Assembly (NCBI RefSeq): GCF_031143425.1
Contig: NC_090440.1
Location: 339,887,844 to 339,951,843, forward strand
Direction: 5' to 3'
Source of the DNA: Pleurodeles waltl
Lineage: Eukaryota > Chordata > Amphibia > Caudata > Salamandridae
DNA length: 64,000 bases
Under the pieces are notes generated by a model, which worked only from the letters and a program-made list of their open reading frames with translations, was not told the DNA's origin and ran no database searches. Made by a program: the position numbers and the translations under genes. Positions 11,341 through 23,652 of this stretch are shown in pieces; position 1 is the stretch's first letter; every line of letters starts with the position of its first letter.

Positions 11341-12899
11341 TCTGTCAGGCTATCAGAGGAAATGTACATCAAATTTTTGTTAAATATTTGTTTAATTGTC
11401 TTTATATTTTACCAGAGGGAGTCTCTATAGTTTGGGCGGAGATCTGAGCAAGGTAAAAAATAGGGAAAAATAAAGAGGTTTGTTTAACTTGAAAATAAAA
11501 CATTAAAAATATGTTTGTGTTAAAAATTAATGCAAGTCAATTTTATATATTTATCATAACTACAGTATAAAATGAAAACACAGAATCATGAATTAGTTTC
11601 CGAAAACAATCAACAAAAGACATTGAATTTTTTTTTTTTTTTTTTTTATTTAACTTACACCATAAATTCCCAACTACAAATATAGGTATTCCTGTGCATT
11701 TTTTATTGACAAATTGACATATTGTATAGAATTGATTACATTTAATGTATTTATATGTAAAAGAAAATTGTCATATTATCTTTTAAACTCAAAATAAGGT
11801 ACTAACATGTTATAATTAAATAATTAACATGTGCTATTTTTCTATATTTTTTATATCACATTTTATTCATTTTTACATTTAACTGGAAGTTTTCTATAAA
11901 GATTAGTTTTAATTCCTTACAACCATTAATTTCTGTTGGATGGTTTTGCAGTACCAGTGGCTGCCCATGTGTGGTGCTGGACTAATTACTGATTGTTTTT
12001 TAGTAGTTACTTAGACTTGGATTTTGTAAATTAAGAAAATGTAGACAATGTACACATAAGTATAATTTACTCAAAAGTGTAATCTACCTTTGTGAATTAC
12101 GTCCCGAGTACTGATTATTTTCAGTATGTGTTTTTACAGAAAGATCATTTTCTCTTACATTCATGATTTATTCTGCAAATTTTACAACAGCATTTGCACG
12201 CAGGGAAATAATTACTTAGTGTGTGTCTTTATAACAACTTAAGAATTCATTTGGGTTTTTATAGCTATCATTGACAATATATTTCACAGGTAATTTTGCA
12301 CATCAACAAATGTCTTCCACAACCACTATTATTACCATATAGGCTGGTTTTCCAAAGTAATCTCTAAACTGATTGATATTGAAATTTGCTTCCTGAAAGT
12401 CTTGTAAAATGTCTTTGCATATCACTCAATCTGTTTGGAAAAAAAACAAGTTTTAACAGCGATAGTTTAGAAGCAATAGTGTATAAACTGTGAGTGGCTA
12501 ACATGTCGCCACACTAGCAAGAATGATGGTCCGCACCCAGGTTCTGACTTGACCATGGTGATTGGATACAGAATATTGCACTTACCATTCCAAATGACGT
12601 CTGTATCATAATGCAAAACCATCACTTGTAATGCCAATAGGTCAGTCTGCAGTATCATTAAAACTATCTCTTCAGTTACTGGTGGGTTTAGACACTCAAA
12701 AATAGTCATCATACAGCAGTCTGTCACTCATCCTTGAACTCATGCATCTGTTAGTCCACTTATCTACTCATTGTTGCATTCACCCATCCAGAATAACACA
12801 CACATTAAACTGTATAGCAGACAGAGTAGAAACAAATGTTGCCACATATATACAAGCAGAGAATGTGTTTGCGGTTAAAAATAACTTAAAAGCTTAGCA
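11341..12899. other. Unassigned A/T-rich DNA with a poly(T) run
   Basis: Very A/T-rich. A run of about 20 T lies near 11630-11648, and several short reading frames have no visible similarity. The poly(T) could be the reversed tail of a retroposed sequence, but no body is recognisable. Confidence 0.35.
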
Positions 12900-15800
12900 T
12901 TTGCAGTGTGCAGCCATCTTGGAATTGTATTTTTCGTAGTATATCATGGTTTTAATGGCCCAACATGGCTGTCATGTTCAGAAGCAAAGTATTCACTATC
13001 TTGGAATGGTAGAATAATGACACACTATCATAGCTGTGATTTCTACCCAGGAAACTTCGCACTTGTTGGCCATTTTGGGATATTATTGTGCAAAATGGAT
13101 CATTGATGTACCAATCTTAGATGGTTGACATACTGCTTTTAAATGTGGTGGCCATCTTCAAAAGGTAAAACAATGATTCACTATGAACAATGCCCATCAT
13201 AGATGGCTTTCTGGTTTAGAAGTAGCATGCAGGATTTTTATAGTACAAGAACTTGGCAGAGAGCTAAATCTGTCAGGACAGGTCTAGAAAGCGTTTTAAC
13301 ACACACAACTACATACTACGCATAAGGTGAAAAGTGTGTACTGAATTGCAATTGCATAAACATTATACACTCCCTACTAAGAGACTCTAGCTTGGATTAA
13401 CACAAAGCAAACCAACATCAAAAACCTTGCTTACTATGATCATCTGTGAGATGCAATGTAACAAAATACCTTTCTACAGACTTTAACACAGAGTACCAAG
13501 AACCCAATAGTAAAGACTTATTAGCTTTGTCACCTGCTTTTCCTATAAAAAAGTCAGTCTTACTTTAGTCTACTTAATCCTTCCTAACACATAGAAGAGA
13601 TCTGGGCCCAGCATTACTAAGATTTTGCATCAGGATTGTGTCCCTCATTTTGAGCAGCTCTGACACAAAATCTATTTCGGAATTTTCCATGCCAGGCAAA
13701 TACTGAGAAAGAAAAAGTAATGCAATAAACCTCATAGCGCTGCCTTGCATTACATTTCATCAGATAGGAGATACAAGGGTGATGTATGTGCATTACACAT
13801 GTATTTTTATGCAATCCTTTATTTAAAAGAGATGTAGATACGAATTTGCACCAAAATGGTGCACCTGCCTAAGGTTGGTGTAACAAAGAGAAATATACAT
13901 ATTTCTCCTTGTTATGTCCTCTGTGCATGTGTGTTTGCATTCTGAAGCACATAGACAAAGCAGAAAAGGCATCAATGGAACGTTTTTGTGTAGGAAGGTA
14001 CATCTCCTTTAGAAAAACTATACTGACTACAATGCAGACACTCTGGCACAATGGAGCAAGCGTGCCTGCATTGACCCTACGCCACAAAAAGTGCAACAGC
14101 ACACTGTGAGAAAAGAACTGCACCATTTCTTTGTAGCAATGGTGCAATTCTGCTCTCTCTAGATCACTCAACACAGTGTAGTAACTTTATCCACAAATGA
14201 CAAAATCATTTTACAAACCCTCCTAAGTGGGACTAACAAGAATGATCACAGTGCAAATCTTCTACCCTAAGTATCTGTCAGAGCAGGTAATCAGCACCAA
14301 AAGCCTTGCCAACTAAGGTATTTGGTGAGATTCCATATAAAAATTGTAAAAAATTGGCTTATTAGTTCCAAAAGATATGTGTCATTCATAAGTAATAAGT
14401 CTGCAACATTCTCATTACTGGGAATCATGGTATACCATTCTAGCACTTGAATCTCTCTCTACAGCGATGCAAATAAGTCCATGGTCTATTCAGGGGAAGT
14501 GGTATGGGCTAGTGCTCTGTTTCTTAGGTGTGCAACAAGCAACACTCAGTTAATCATTGGCCAGCTAATGCTTTTTCTTACAAAAAGGAAAAGTCCTTTT
14601 ATTATGCACACACTACTAAATACTGCACATTAAGTATATGCAATCATTTAAAATGAAATACCTTTGGTGACACCTTCAGACCAATGTACACACCAGCAAG
14701 CCCTGAACACATGGTATCCCCCACCCCACTTATGTTAGATGTATTATCACAATGTAAGGGGGTGGCAGGGTGTCACCACATTAAAAAAAATAGAAACATT
14801 GTATAATATACCACAGCAACATAATAGAAATCAATGTACCAACATTCACTACCATTGATTATAATGTAAAGCATTGCATGTCAACCATCAAGAACATTAT
14901 GTTGAATAACGTGTCCCAGAGTCTTATTTATACCTTTACTATGCTGCTACTGCAACTTTAGGACCAGTGAACAGTGGTCCCTGCACTCCGGGCTCCAGAC
15001 AGCATGGCCATAACATCGAGGACTAACATGTTGGCCATCTTCAAATGCCAAAACAGTGATACACTGTGGACAATATAATTCCATAATGGTCACCAGATTT
15101 AGAGGCAGTAGCCATATGGGGTGAGGTGCACTGCACATGAAATGAGTGCCAAGTGATTCGTCCATCAGAACCTGCTAGTGAGCTATAGTATCCTCAAAAC
15201 ATTAACATGAAAAGAGTGAAGGGAAATAAATAAAAGGGGACCTATACAAGGAGAAATTGAAAACTAAAGGACTGGCCCACCAGTGATGGCATGAAGCACA
15301 CTCATTTTCAGGCAGAGATGCACCTGTGATCAGAAAAATGCCATTACTCACACCGTTAAAAAAAAAAAAAAAACAATGGCTAAAGTTGATTGACCCATTG
15401 CCCCATGCAGTGAAGTGTCAAGAATGGAAACAGAGTGTAAATGATACTCATGCAGCGAAATGGCATAAGAGGGTGAACCCAAAGTCACTCTGTGTATCTG
15501 AATGAGTATATATTCATAATTACATATATACATGTGTTTTTATGACAATTTTATTAGATGATATTGGCAGGCAACTGAGCCTGTCAGGTCTTCCAAAGAG
15601 ATTCTTGCATGAATTCAGGAGCAGCTATTCCTTTAGGACGGAGGAACCTCGCCCCTCTGCCTAAAATGCCCCCAGGGATGAAAAATAAAATTGTAATAAA
15701 GTTAATTTATAACCATTTTATTTTCCATCCTCCTTTCCTGAACCGAGTATCAGAACAGAGCGGGCCACTGCTGCTGAGTGGCAGCAGTGAGCTGTGCATA

Positions 15801-17110
15801 ATCTAAAGTGTGCATGTCTTTTTGGTCAGCTGTCTTGCACAGTCCAGCCAGACATGCACAGCTGAGTTAGAGAAAGCACAGGCCTCGAGTGCTCTTGAAA
15901 GCGCTGAGATAGGTCGCTCCCTCCAATTGCATCCTGGCACTTCTCTCATGCTGGTTACCAGCATGAGAGCAGCACTAGGATTGCTTAAGGGAATTCGCTG
16001 GAACCCGAGGAGGCCTGGGCGAGGAGGATGTCAGACATCATGCAGCAAGCAATGTAAGTGTTTTTTATTTTTTATTTACACACACCACTCAACTTGCATG
16101 CATGCACGCACCAACACCACATTTGCCTGCCCTCCCCACACTCCCCACATGCCAGCTGGTGCTTCACACTTTCTACCCAAACATTTTGCCAAAGAGGTAA
16201 TAAACACCAAAATCTTTGCCTACTGAGATTTCACATAAAAAGTACCGATCTGCAGGCTTTAACACAGTGCAAAAGCTATTCACCCTCAAAAAGCACTATT
16301 GGCTTTAGCATATATGTTTCATAATAAATAAATCAGACCTATTGTCTTTGTTGTAACATTTCAAAATAACAGACCCGACGTATGGCAATTGAAAAGGTTT
16401 TTCCCAAAGAACTAATCAGGCCAATAGCTTTCAACACTGGCTTGTCACCATAACCAACTCAGACTTACTGTATCGAGCATAAGCATTTCCACAAATCCAC
16501 CATCACATATACTGTAATACAATTACAAATCTGTGCAAAATTCCTCCTAAATGGTTCAATAAGAATTATCAACTTGAAATTTCCATCTCCACAGTTTGTT
16601 TGAATGGGTCACAAGCACCAAAACCCTCGCCTACTAAATTAATCTGTGAGTTTCCAATTAACAAAATACCTGCTTAAGGACTTTATCACAGTGGAATGAA
16701 AATCCATCCTAGAAGGCCTATTGCTTTTGACACACACTTTTTACAATAAATAAGTCATGCTTACTGGTTTTCCCATGTCCTTTTATAATAAACAGGTAAA
16801 GCCTCTGGAATTTGATAGGACTTTTTCCAATGAGCCATAAAGGCAATATCATTTGCCCCTGGCTTGACACCTCCACCAATTGCTTGCCAAAGGTGGCATA
16901 AACTGGCAACCATCTCAACACATTTAAAAAATAACAAGTATGTACCACATTACAGCTGACAAAAAAAATATACAGCGCCTTTCAAACAGAGCCTTAGAAT
17001 CAACTCAGTGCAAGTCGTCTACCTCTCAGAGTTTGTCAGGTAAGGTAACCAACAGTAACATCCTTGCATTCATGGCTAGAGATTATGTATAAAAATACAT
17101 ATATGAATTT
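12900..17110. repeat. Field of degenerate repeated modules
   Basis: Two module types recur in diverged form. One contains '(t)ggccatcttcaaa…aaaacagtgat' and occurs near 13145 and 15028, with weaker forms at 12910-13080. The other contains 'caccaaaa(c/t)c(c/t)ttgcc(t/a)act' followed by 'ctttaacacagtg', and occurs near 13405, 14290, 16205, 16612 and 17045. Spacing is irregular, so this is not a simple tandem array. It looks like an old higher-order repeat or a long element with internal duplications. A poly(A) run lies at about 15358-15373. No coding gene is supported. Confidence 0.45.
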
Positions 17111-18593
17111 GCGGGATTTGCTAACATTAGAGTACTGTTACGCATGATTCCTTACAAGTATTAGTGTCTGATGGACTAACTCATTGTTGGGGTCAGCTGA
17201 ATTAAGGACAAATACAACAACTTTTTGTTTGAGAAATGGTTTCGAATGAACAAAAAAACGGTAAGAGTAATTGGACCACTTTTTCACAGCCTTCTCATTT
17301 TTTTTTCATTCCTGCGTCCAGCTTGGACTTATTTCCTGCTGTCCGGAAAGATAAACCTTTATTAAAATTACCAGGAGGGCATTTTTCAAAACTTCAAAGC
17401 AGAAAGCGAATTAAAAATAGCGATTTCTTAGGTGTATGGTTCATTAATCTTCGATTGGTCGCTGTGGTTTACTCGGCCATCCGTCCTAATGCTCTTGATT
17501 AAAATTAACCATGCAGTCAAGTGATACACTTCCTGCTCGGAAAGCTACCCCTTTTCGGGTTCACTAAGAGACTTGTATTTTTTTTCCGTAAATAGTATTC
17601 CGGCGCAGAGAGCATGAACAAAGTAAATATATTGTTGACGTGCATTTAGATTTGTTTCCTTGCAGTCTTATAATTAAACTTTGTTCAGGCAATTATACGC
17701 CATACTACGCCTTGAGTCCAGGAGAAGCCAGGCAAATATCCTAACCTCTGCTGCAGGTTGGTAAATATTTTCGTCTGAATTTTGGCAGGATCTATATTCT
17801 ATGCTAAAACTCATTAGCAAACTGCAAAACAGAACCGTGATAATATCACAATAATGCCAAAAGATGGCAGGTTTACTACGGCTTCTTTTTCACTCATCAT
17901 GCATTTCTTTGTTGGAAAAGAGCTACGTTCATGAATCAGAACTAAACTCATCTTGAGACACAAGGAGTCAGACGTCCAGCGCTTGCGCAATAGCGCTTGT
18001 ATTTCTCCCACTTGTATTTCCTACATTTATGCTTGTTAATTCTTGGTACTTTTATTTAAAAAAATACGAAAATCTAACTGTTGACCAACACTGGCACATC
18101 TCCTACCTGCGAGATGACTGAGGCGTGATGTCTTCTAGCAGGCACTAAGGGGATCACGTAGAGTTTTACGGACAGGTTATTTTGTCACAAATATGTCAAA
18201 TGAGTACCCATTCTGTCAAAATGACAGTCCGCCTTCTCTGTTTAAAGTTGGGGAGATTGTTATGTTTTCACTGGCGATGTCTCCGCCAGTGAAAACCTTA
18301 CACGATGACCCAATGAATTCTGGATTGTCGGTGGTATCAGTCCGCTCATTCTATTAAGAGTGGAATGTGTGGTGTATTATTTTTCTGTTCAGGAGCTTCA
18401 GGAAAATGCTGCCTCATAAGCTAGTGAAATGAAAGATTGCCAGTCACTTCTTGAATCCGCTCTTTGAAATATTTCTCTCCCAGTGTCTTACAAAATGTTG
18501 ACCACTAGTTGTGTTATTCCGGCTCTTAAGAAGTGCTTTAATAAAAATGTGTGAGATGCTTTGTTTTCAGGAGCAGCAGCAGATGGTAGGGAC
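17111..18593. other. Unassigned DNA, less decayed in appearance
   Basis: No gene recognised. The stretch 17230-18010 keeps more CpG dinucleotides than the sequence on either side and shows no repeat seen elsewhere in the window. That makes it the best candidate here for non-repeat host sequence. It also carries a perfect hairpin at 18264-18296. Confidence 0.35.
18264..18296. repeat. Perfect 13-bp inverted repeat (hairpin)
   Basis: gttttcactggcg at 18264-18276 is the exact reverse complement of 18284-18296, with a 7-nt loop. No poly(T) tract or flanking gene suggests a terminator. Confidence 0.7.
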
Positions 18594-18741
18594 TAAGGGC
18601 CTCATTACAGCACCACCGACCGGCAAGCAAAATGGGCAGACCGCCAATGGCGAGGCAGCCTGGAAATTGGGGGTCCAACCTCCATCGCCGACATCACCAC
18701 TACCAACCACCGATGATATTACAATCACATAGTCAGCAGCT

Positions 18742-21288
18742 ACAGACCAAGAAAACTGTCTGTGGCCCTCCCAATGCCCCATTACATAACTTTCCCTGGG
18801 AGGAGAAGGTCTCAGCCATCCTGCATCCTGATGGCTTGATAGGAATACCAGGGGAAGTGGATTCTGATAAGTGACAAGACAAAAAATGTCCCCAAAAAGC
18901 AATGTCATGCATGCTAACAGCTCACCTTTTGCCACTGTCTTGCTCGTGCACCCCACCAACATTCAATACTAAGAGTATCTGAGATTAAACAATGTCAATC
19001 TGTACTACTAGACCCAACACCACAGCATCCAAGGCCTATCACATGCCATAAGTCAAAATGCGGCCTGTAAGTCTTTCAGTAGACAATAATAATAATACCA
19101 GGACTCATGGTATGTCTCAACAGGTAAATGTGTGCCCAAACCCAAATACACTCTGCATACAGATATGTAATAACCACAATTTGAAAAGTGTATGTAGTAC
19201 AGAGAGTTACCTGATTGCACCCCAGGAGGCACTGTTTTTATTACTCCAAACACCACCCCAGTGGTTACCTGTCCAAATACCCCAGTTTGGCAAAACACTA
19301 TTTGTACTATTTGTCAAGTGTGTGAAGTGGAGAGAGTGACCTGACTGCAACCCACAAGAGGCACTGTTTCAGCAACTTCAAACACCAGTGTTCACTTGTA
19401 CATATACCCCTGTTTGGTAAATCCTAATGTAAGTTTACTCACCTGGGAGGATACCATTTGTCAAGTGTAGGAAGTAGAGGGAGTGACCTGACTGCCAAGC
19501 CCAGGAAGGCCCTGTGCCTGTAAATCCAACTACTAGCCCAGTTTACACTTGCACAAATACCCCTGTTTGGTAACTCTCAATTGAAGTGTACTCACCTGTG
19601 AGGATAACATGTGTATAGTGTGTATTCTAAAGAGAGTGACCTGATGCAACTCCAAAGAGGCCTTGTGTCTCTAACACCAACACACCATACCAGTGTTCAC
19701 TTGCCCAAAGACCCTGTTTGGCAACTCTCAATTGAAGTGTACTCACCTGGGAGGATACTATTTGTCAAGTGTGTGAAGTAGAGGGAATAACCTGACTGCA
19801 AATCCCAGGAGGCTGTGTCTCCCTGACTCCAAACACTAGATCGGTGTACACTTGTCTAAAGACCCCTGTTTGGCAACTCTCAATTGAAGTGTACTCACCT
19901 GGCAGGATACCATTTGCTAAGTGTTAGGAAGTAGAGGGAGTGACATGACTGCAAAGCCCCATAAGCCCTGTAACTCTAACTCCAACCACCAGTACAGTGG
20001 CCACTTGTCCAAATACCTTTGTTTGTTAACTCTCAAATCAACTATACCCACCTGGGACTGATCAAGCACAGATCATGCCCAAATCACAGATGCATCTGTC
20101 AACATAGCTCCATCTTGACTTGCTAACCCAATATAAAATATTTGATGACAGGAATGACACCTTACCCAGTGTTTATAACAAGTATTCATAAGGCCTTGAG
20201 ATGCATCACCAGATTGGTATAGGCAGACACATTCACACTGCACTAGGCACATGATGACTCCAGTTACATATGCAAAAAAGTCCCGGGTTTGCCTGCATCA
20301 CACTTAACTAGGCCTCCTGATGAGCAAAGCCATATCTTTCCTAGCCACTGTTTTGTGTGCACTGGTGGCAAGATGGCATTTCCAGGCCTTCCTCCCAAGT
20401 ACTAATGATCTGCACATTTCAGCAGCAGTTGGAGTAAAAATGAATTGGCATGCTTTACAAATATCAAGTAAAAACACAAAATACTATAGTTACTTGCCAC
20501 AATTGGATTAACTGCAGCTTAACTCTGTGCAAGTTCTCTACTTACTGTAACACTAAACCGTTGGAGGTAGATATCACCAAACAACTACTAATATTGTATG
20601 TTTTACATCAGCAGGCCGGGCTGCCCCTGAATGTACAGAGGCCACAGAACAGACTGTCACTACCCCCCCTCCGGATGAAGCCTTCAGTGAAGAAGACATT
20701 CCTGGACATCTGGATGTGGAGGACGGTTCTGGCCCATCTGGGCAATCAGGTCAGATGGAAACAGTAAGCCTCACTGTGCCTACAACGTCACCTCCCAGCC
20801 CGGTTGCTTCAACATCACATTCGCTCCCCAACTTGTATACCTAGCACAGTGACTCCAAACTCGTGTCCCCCAGTCCTATATCCTGAGTTGCAGCACAACA
20901 CTTCTAATAATGAGGGTTCAGGAACAATTTGGAGAGGGCACCCTGTAGCAAGGGCACAGGCTCGTGGGGGTAGGGTGCATGGGAGGGATACTGTGGGCCA
21001 GCAGGGTGAGGCCACTGGGGCTGCTCTTATCCAGGACACCATCAGTCACTTCTTGGGGGTCTATCTTGAGTCCCAAGGTGTGATGGGCCAGGTGTTGACT
21101 GAAATCTGGGAATTCAAGCAGCTGCAGAGGGACATGAACAGACACATGTGGGAACAGATGGACGCCCACAATACCAACATGGTCTCCCAAACAGGGATGC
21201 TAAGGGACATTCCCACCACCCTGAGCAGGGCTGTTCAACAACAGTCTACCCCTTCCTTTGGCTCATCAACACCAGGCACATCAACATA
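18742..21288 (+). pseudogene. Harb-1 Myb-B gene remnant (two exons)
   Basis: Exon 1 survives only as its end (about 18742-18867), which reads WEEKVSAILHPDGLIGI. The same segment ends exon 1 in Harb-2 (WEEQVLAILHP) and Harb-3 (EEKVLSILHPEGLTGI). The Myb/SANT helices upstream are deleted. Exon 2 (about 20614-21288) follows 'tttacatcagcag', a plausible acceptor. It begins with an acidic, Pro/Ser-rich stretch containing two stops. It then stays open through DTISHFLGVYLESQGVMGQV and a Gln/Glu-rich, likely coiled-coil segment (EFKQLQRDMNRHMWEQ), ending in STPSFGSSTPGTST. AATAAA follows near 21660. The protein family is a Harbinger DNA-binding accessory protein; no function is inferable for this broken copy. 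Confidence 0.65.
19140..20062 (+). repeat. Tandem array, about six units of ~152 bp
   Basis: The phrase 'actcacctgggagga' or a close variant recurs at 19437, 19590, 19741, 19893 and 20045, giving spacings of 153, 151, 152 and 152 bp. Each unit also holds 'gag(a/g)gagtgacctgactgc' and 'cccctgtttgg(t/c)aactctcaattgaa'. A shorter diverged unit precedes them. The array lies in the Myb-B intron of Harb-1 and has no counterpart in Harb-2 or Harb-3. Confidence 0.85.
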
Positions 21289-23647
21289 GGTGCCAGCCAC
21301 TGGAAAAGAGGCCCTGCTGATGGAAGAACCAGCCCCAGACACCTCTGCCTCTGTAGCAGCAGATCCCTCCATGCACGCAAGCTGGGATAACTAGCAAAGA
21401 ATTCAGGAGGTGCGGGTGGTAAGACACCCACAAATGCCAGCAAGTGAGCTCTTCCTAAAGGACCTGCTGTGTGTGCCACACATTCTCTCTGTTGACTGAT
21501 CCTCAACCATCTGCCAGTTTCAATGAGAGGGGTACTCTGGACTTTGGACTACCTATGGTGTGGCATCTACTCCAGTGATTTAATTTACCATGACTGTCCA
21601 CTTCACTTTACTTCTTTTGTTTGTTTCTGTCCAAAATGTATTTCCTGTAATAGCATTGTAATAAATTCACCCATCACAAACTTATTGTCTGCTTGCATAA
21701 ATTTTGCATTTCACAATGTAGAGATGTATGACCACGTGAACCATATGATGAAGATACAAGCTACTAGTGCAAGCAGGGATATGTCACAGATACACAGTGA
21801 CCAGCTCAGGATTACAACGATAACAGACCAACACATTAGTACAAGTGTTTTGTCAAACTAAAAATCTGATTCCAATATACAGCATATAGGCTGTCAATAT
21901 GTCTGGACTTTTAGAAACAAGAATGTGTGACTCATACTGAGTCAAAGTACATATTTCAAGGTACAGACTCCGCAGACCATGGAAGGAAAGGATTTGTCAG
22001 ACAATTGTCCTGTAGAATAGACAAACATTAAAGTGGTTGATCTCAGCAGATTGAGCCTTATCACATACCACACCAAAGAAATCCAACATCACATAATCCA
22101 GGATACAGACAGATGGCAGTACAACAGTCCCTGATCACAGGCCCATCATATTTCAATGCTCATGCATCGGGGGTATGACACAAACATATGTCAGTGTTGT
22201 GGCACATGCACTGTGGCCTGCAATGATAGAACACATATACAGCTATATACAGGTCATACAAAAAGAGTGTTTAGCCCAATATGAAGGAAAAATGACTTGG
22301 TCAAAAACTAGGACTACACATTTTTAGACCACATGATGACACACATGATGCATCAGGCCCACCACAACACACAAAACAAGTACAAAGTGCACATCTGTTC
22401 ATCCACACAAACATTACCTGGAGCAATCCATGCCTACTTTGCATGTCAGAACAGCATCAGATACCTGCCAATGTCACAACTCTGAATTGCCCACATGAAG
22501 GTGCCATGATGAAGGTACCCGTACAAAGATAAAAACAAGGAGTATAGGTTTGAAACCATACCTGTGACAGAAGTCACATAGCACGCAACTGGAAAAAAAA
22601 AGTATATTGTTTGGAAACTAACACAAACAAAGCAATACTATCAAGGTAGGGATGTGTCAAAAGCTATCTTTTCAAAGTCTTTAGCTGAATATTGCAGAGT
22701 ATCAGCTCCCTAGCCGTTTCTACACCACTCAACTCCACACATTCTGTCAACTACACTTCATCATACAGTTACAGTCATGACATCACATAACCTACTTACA
22801 ATCATGAAAAGTAGCTGTTGATGAGATCTTCCAGCAAGTCAGCTCCTTATTTTTCACCACTGTCATCATCATTTGGCATTTCAGGAATCTCATCTGGTGG
22901 TACTGCAGGTCCCCATGGCATAGTTGGATACCTCAGGGATGTCAATAACCAAGGACGGTTTAGATATGCGGAGTCTCCTGTCAAGAAATGGGACATAAGT
23001 GCAACAATGAGTCACTCACTTGACATTTCACACACACAATCAGGAGAGATGTGACTTACCAACCAGCCAGGCCCTCTCTAGGTGCTGCTCTGCATTATGA
23101 AGGAATCAAGTGCTGAACCCAGATAATGGGCACAGACATGTGAAATGTAGAGATTTGTCAAACAGACAACTTGCACATTGATGCAATGGAAGTTCTTTCT
23201 GTTGCAATATATTGTTCAGTGGCCTGCGGTGGCATCCAGACAACATGTGTGCATCATTGGCCCTCACCACATGTGGGGAGGCAGGCAAAACCATAGAAGC
23301 CAGCCTTCACATTGGCTAAATCCTCACGTCGAGGGAACCTGATATAGCGGTCAATGTGTTTCAACATTGCTGAGAGGAAATCCCTTAACACTAGACTGAA
23401 CATAGGTTGGGACATACCAGCAGATAGGGCCACTTTATGTTGGAAGGACCCTGTGACTAAAAAGTGCAACATTGACATGACTTATACAATGGTTGGTATG
23501 CTGGTTAGATAACTAATAGCTGGCATCAGATCTGGCTCCAACTGATGGCATAAGTCCACTATTGTTTGCCTATCCAGGGAATATAACATAATATATATAA
23601 CATAATAATATGCTGTTGCTCCATGGTCTGAAGGTCTGGCAGTTGAC

Positions 23648-23652
23648 AGTAG
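23648..23652 (+). other. Left target-site duplication AGTAG of LTR-A copy 3
   Basis: AGTAG immediately before the LTR's TG is repeated exactly after its CA (26654-26658). Confidence 0.8.

Noticed and set aside
19140..20062. CRISPR-like array
   Set aside because: Units are ~152 bp, diverged throughout and lack unique spacers. The setting is clearly eukaryotic.
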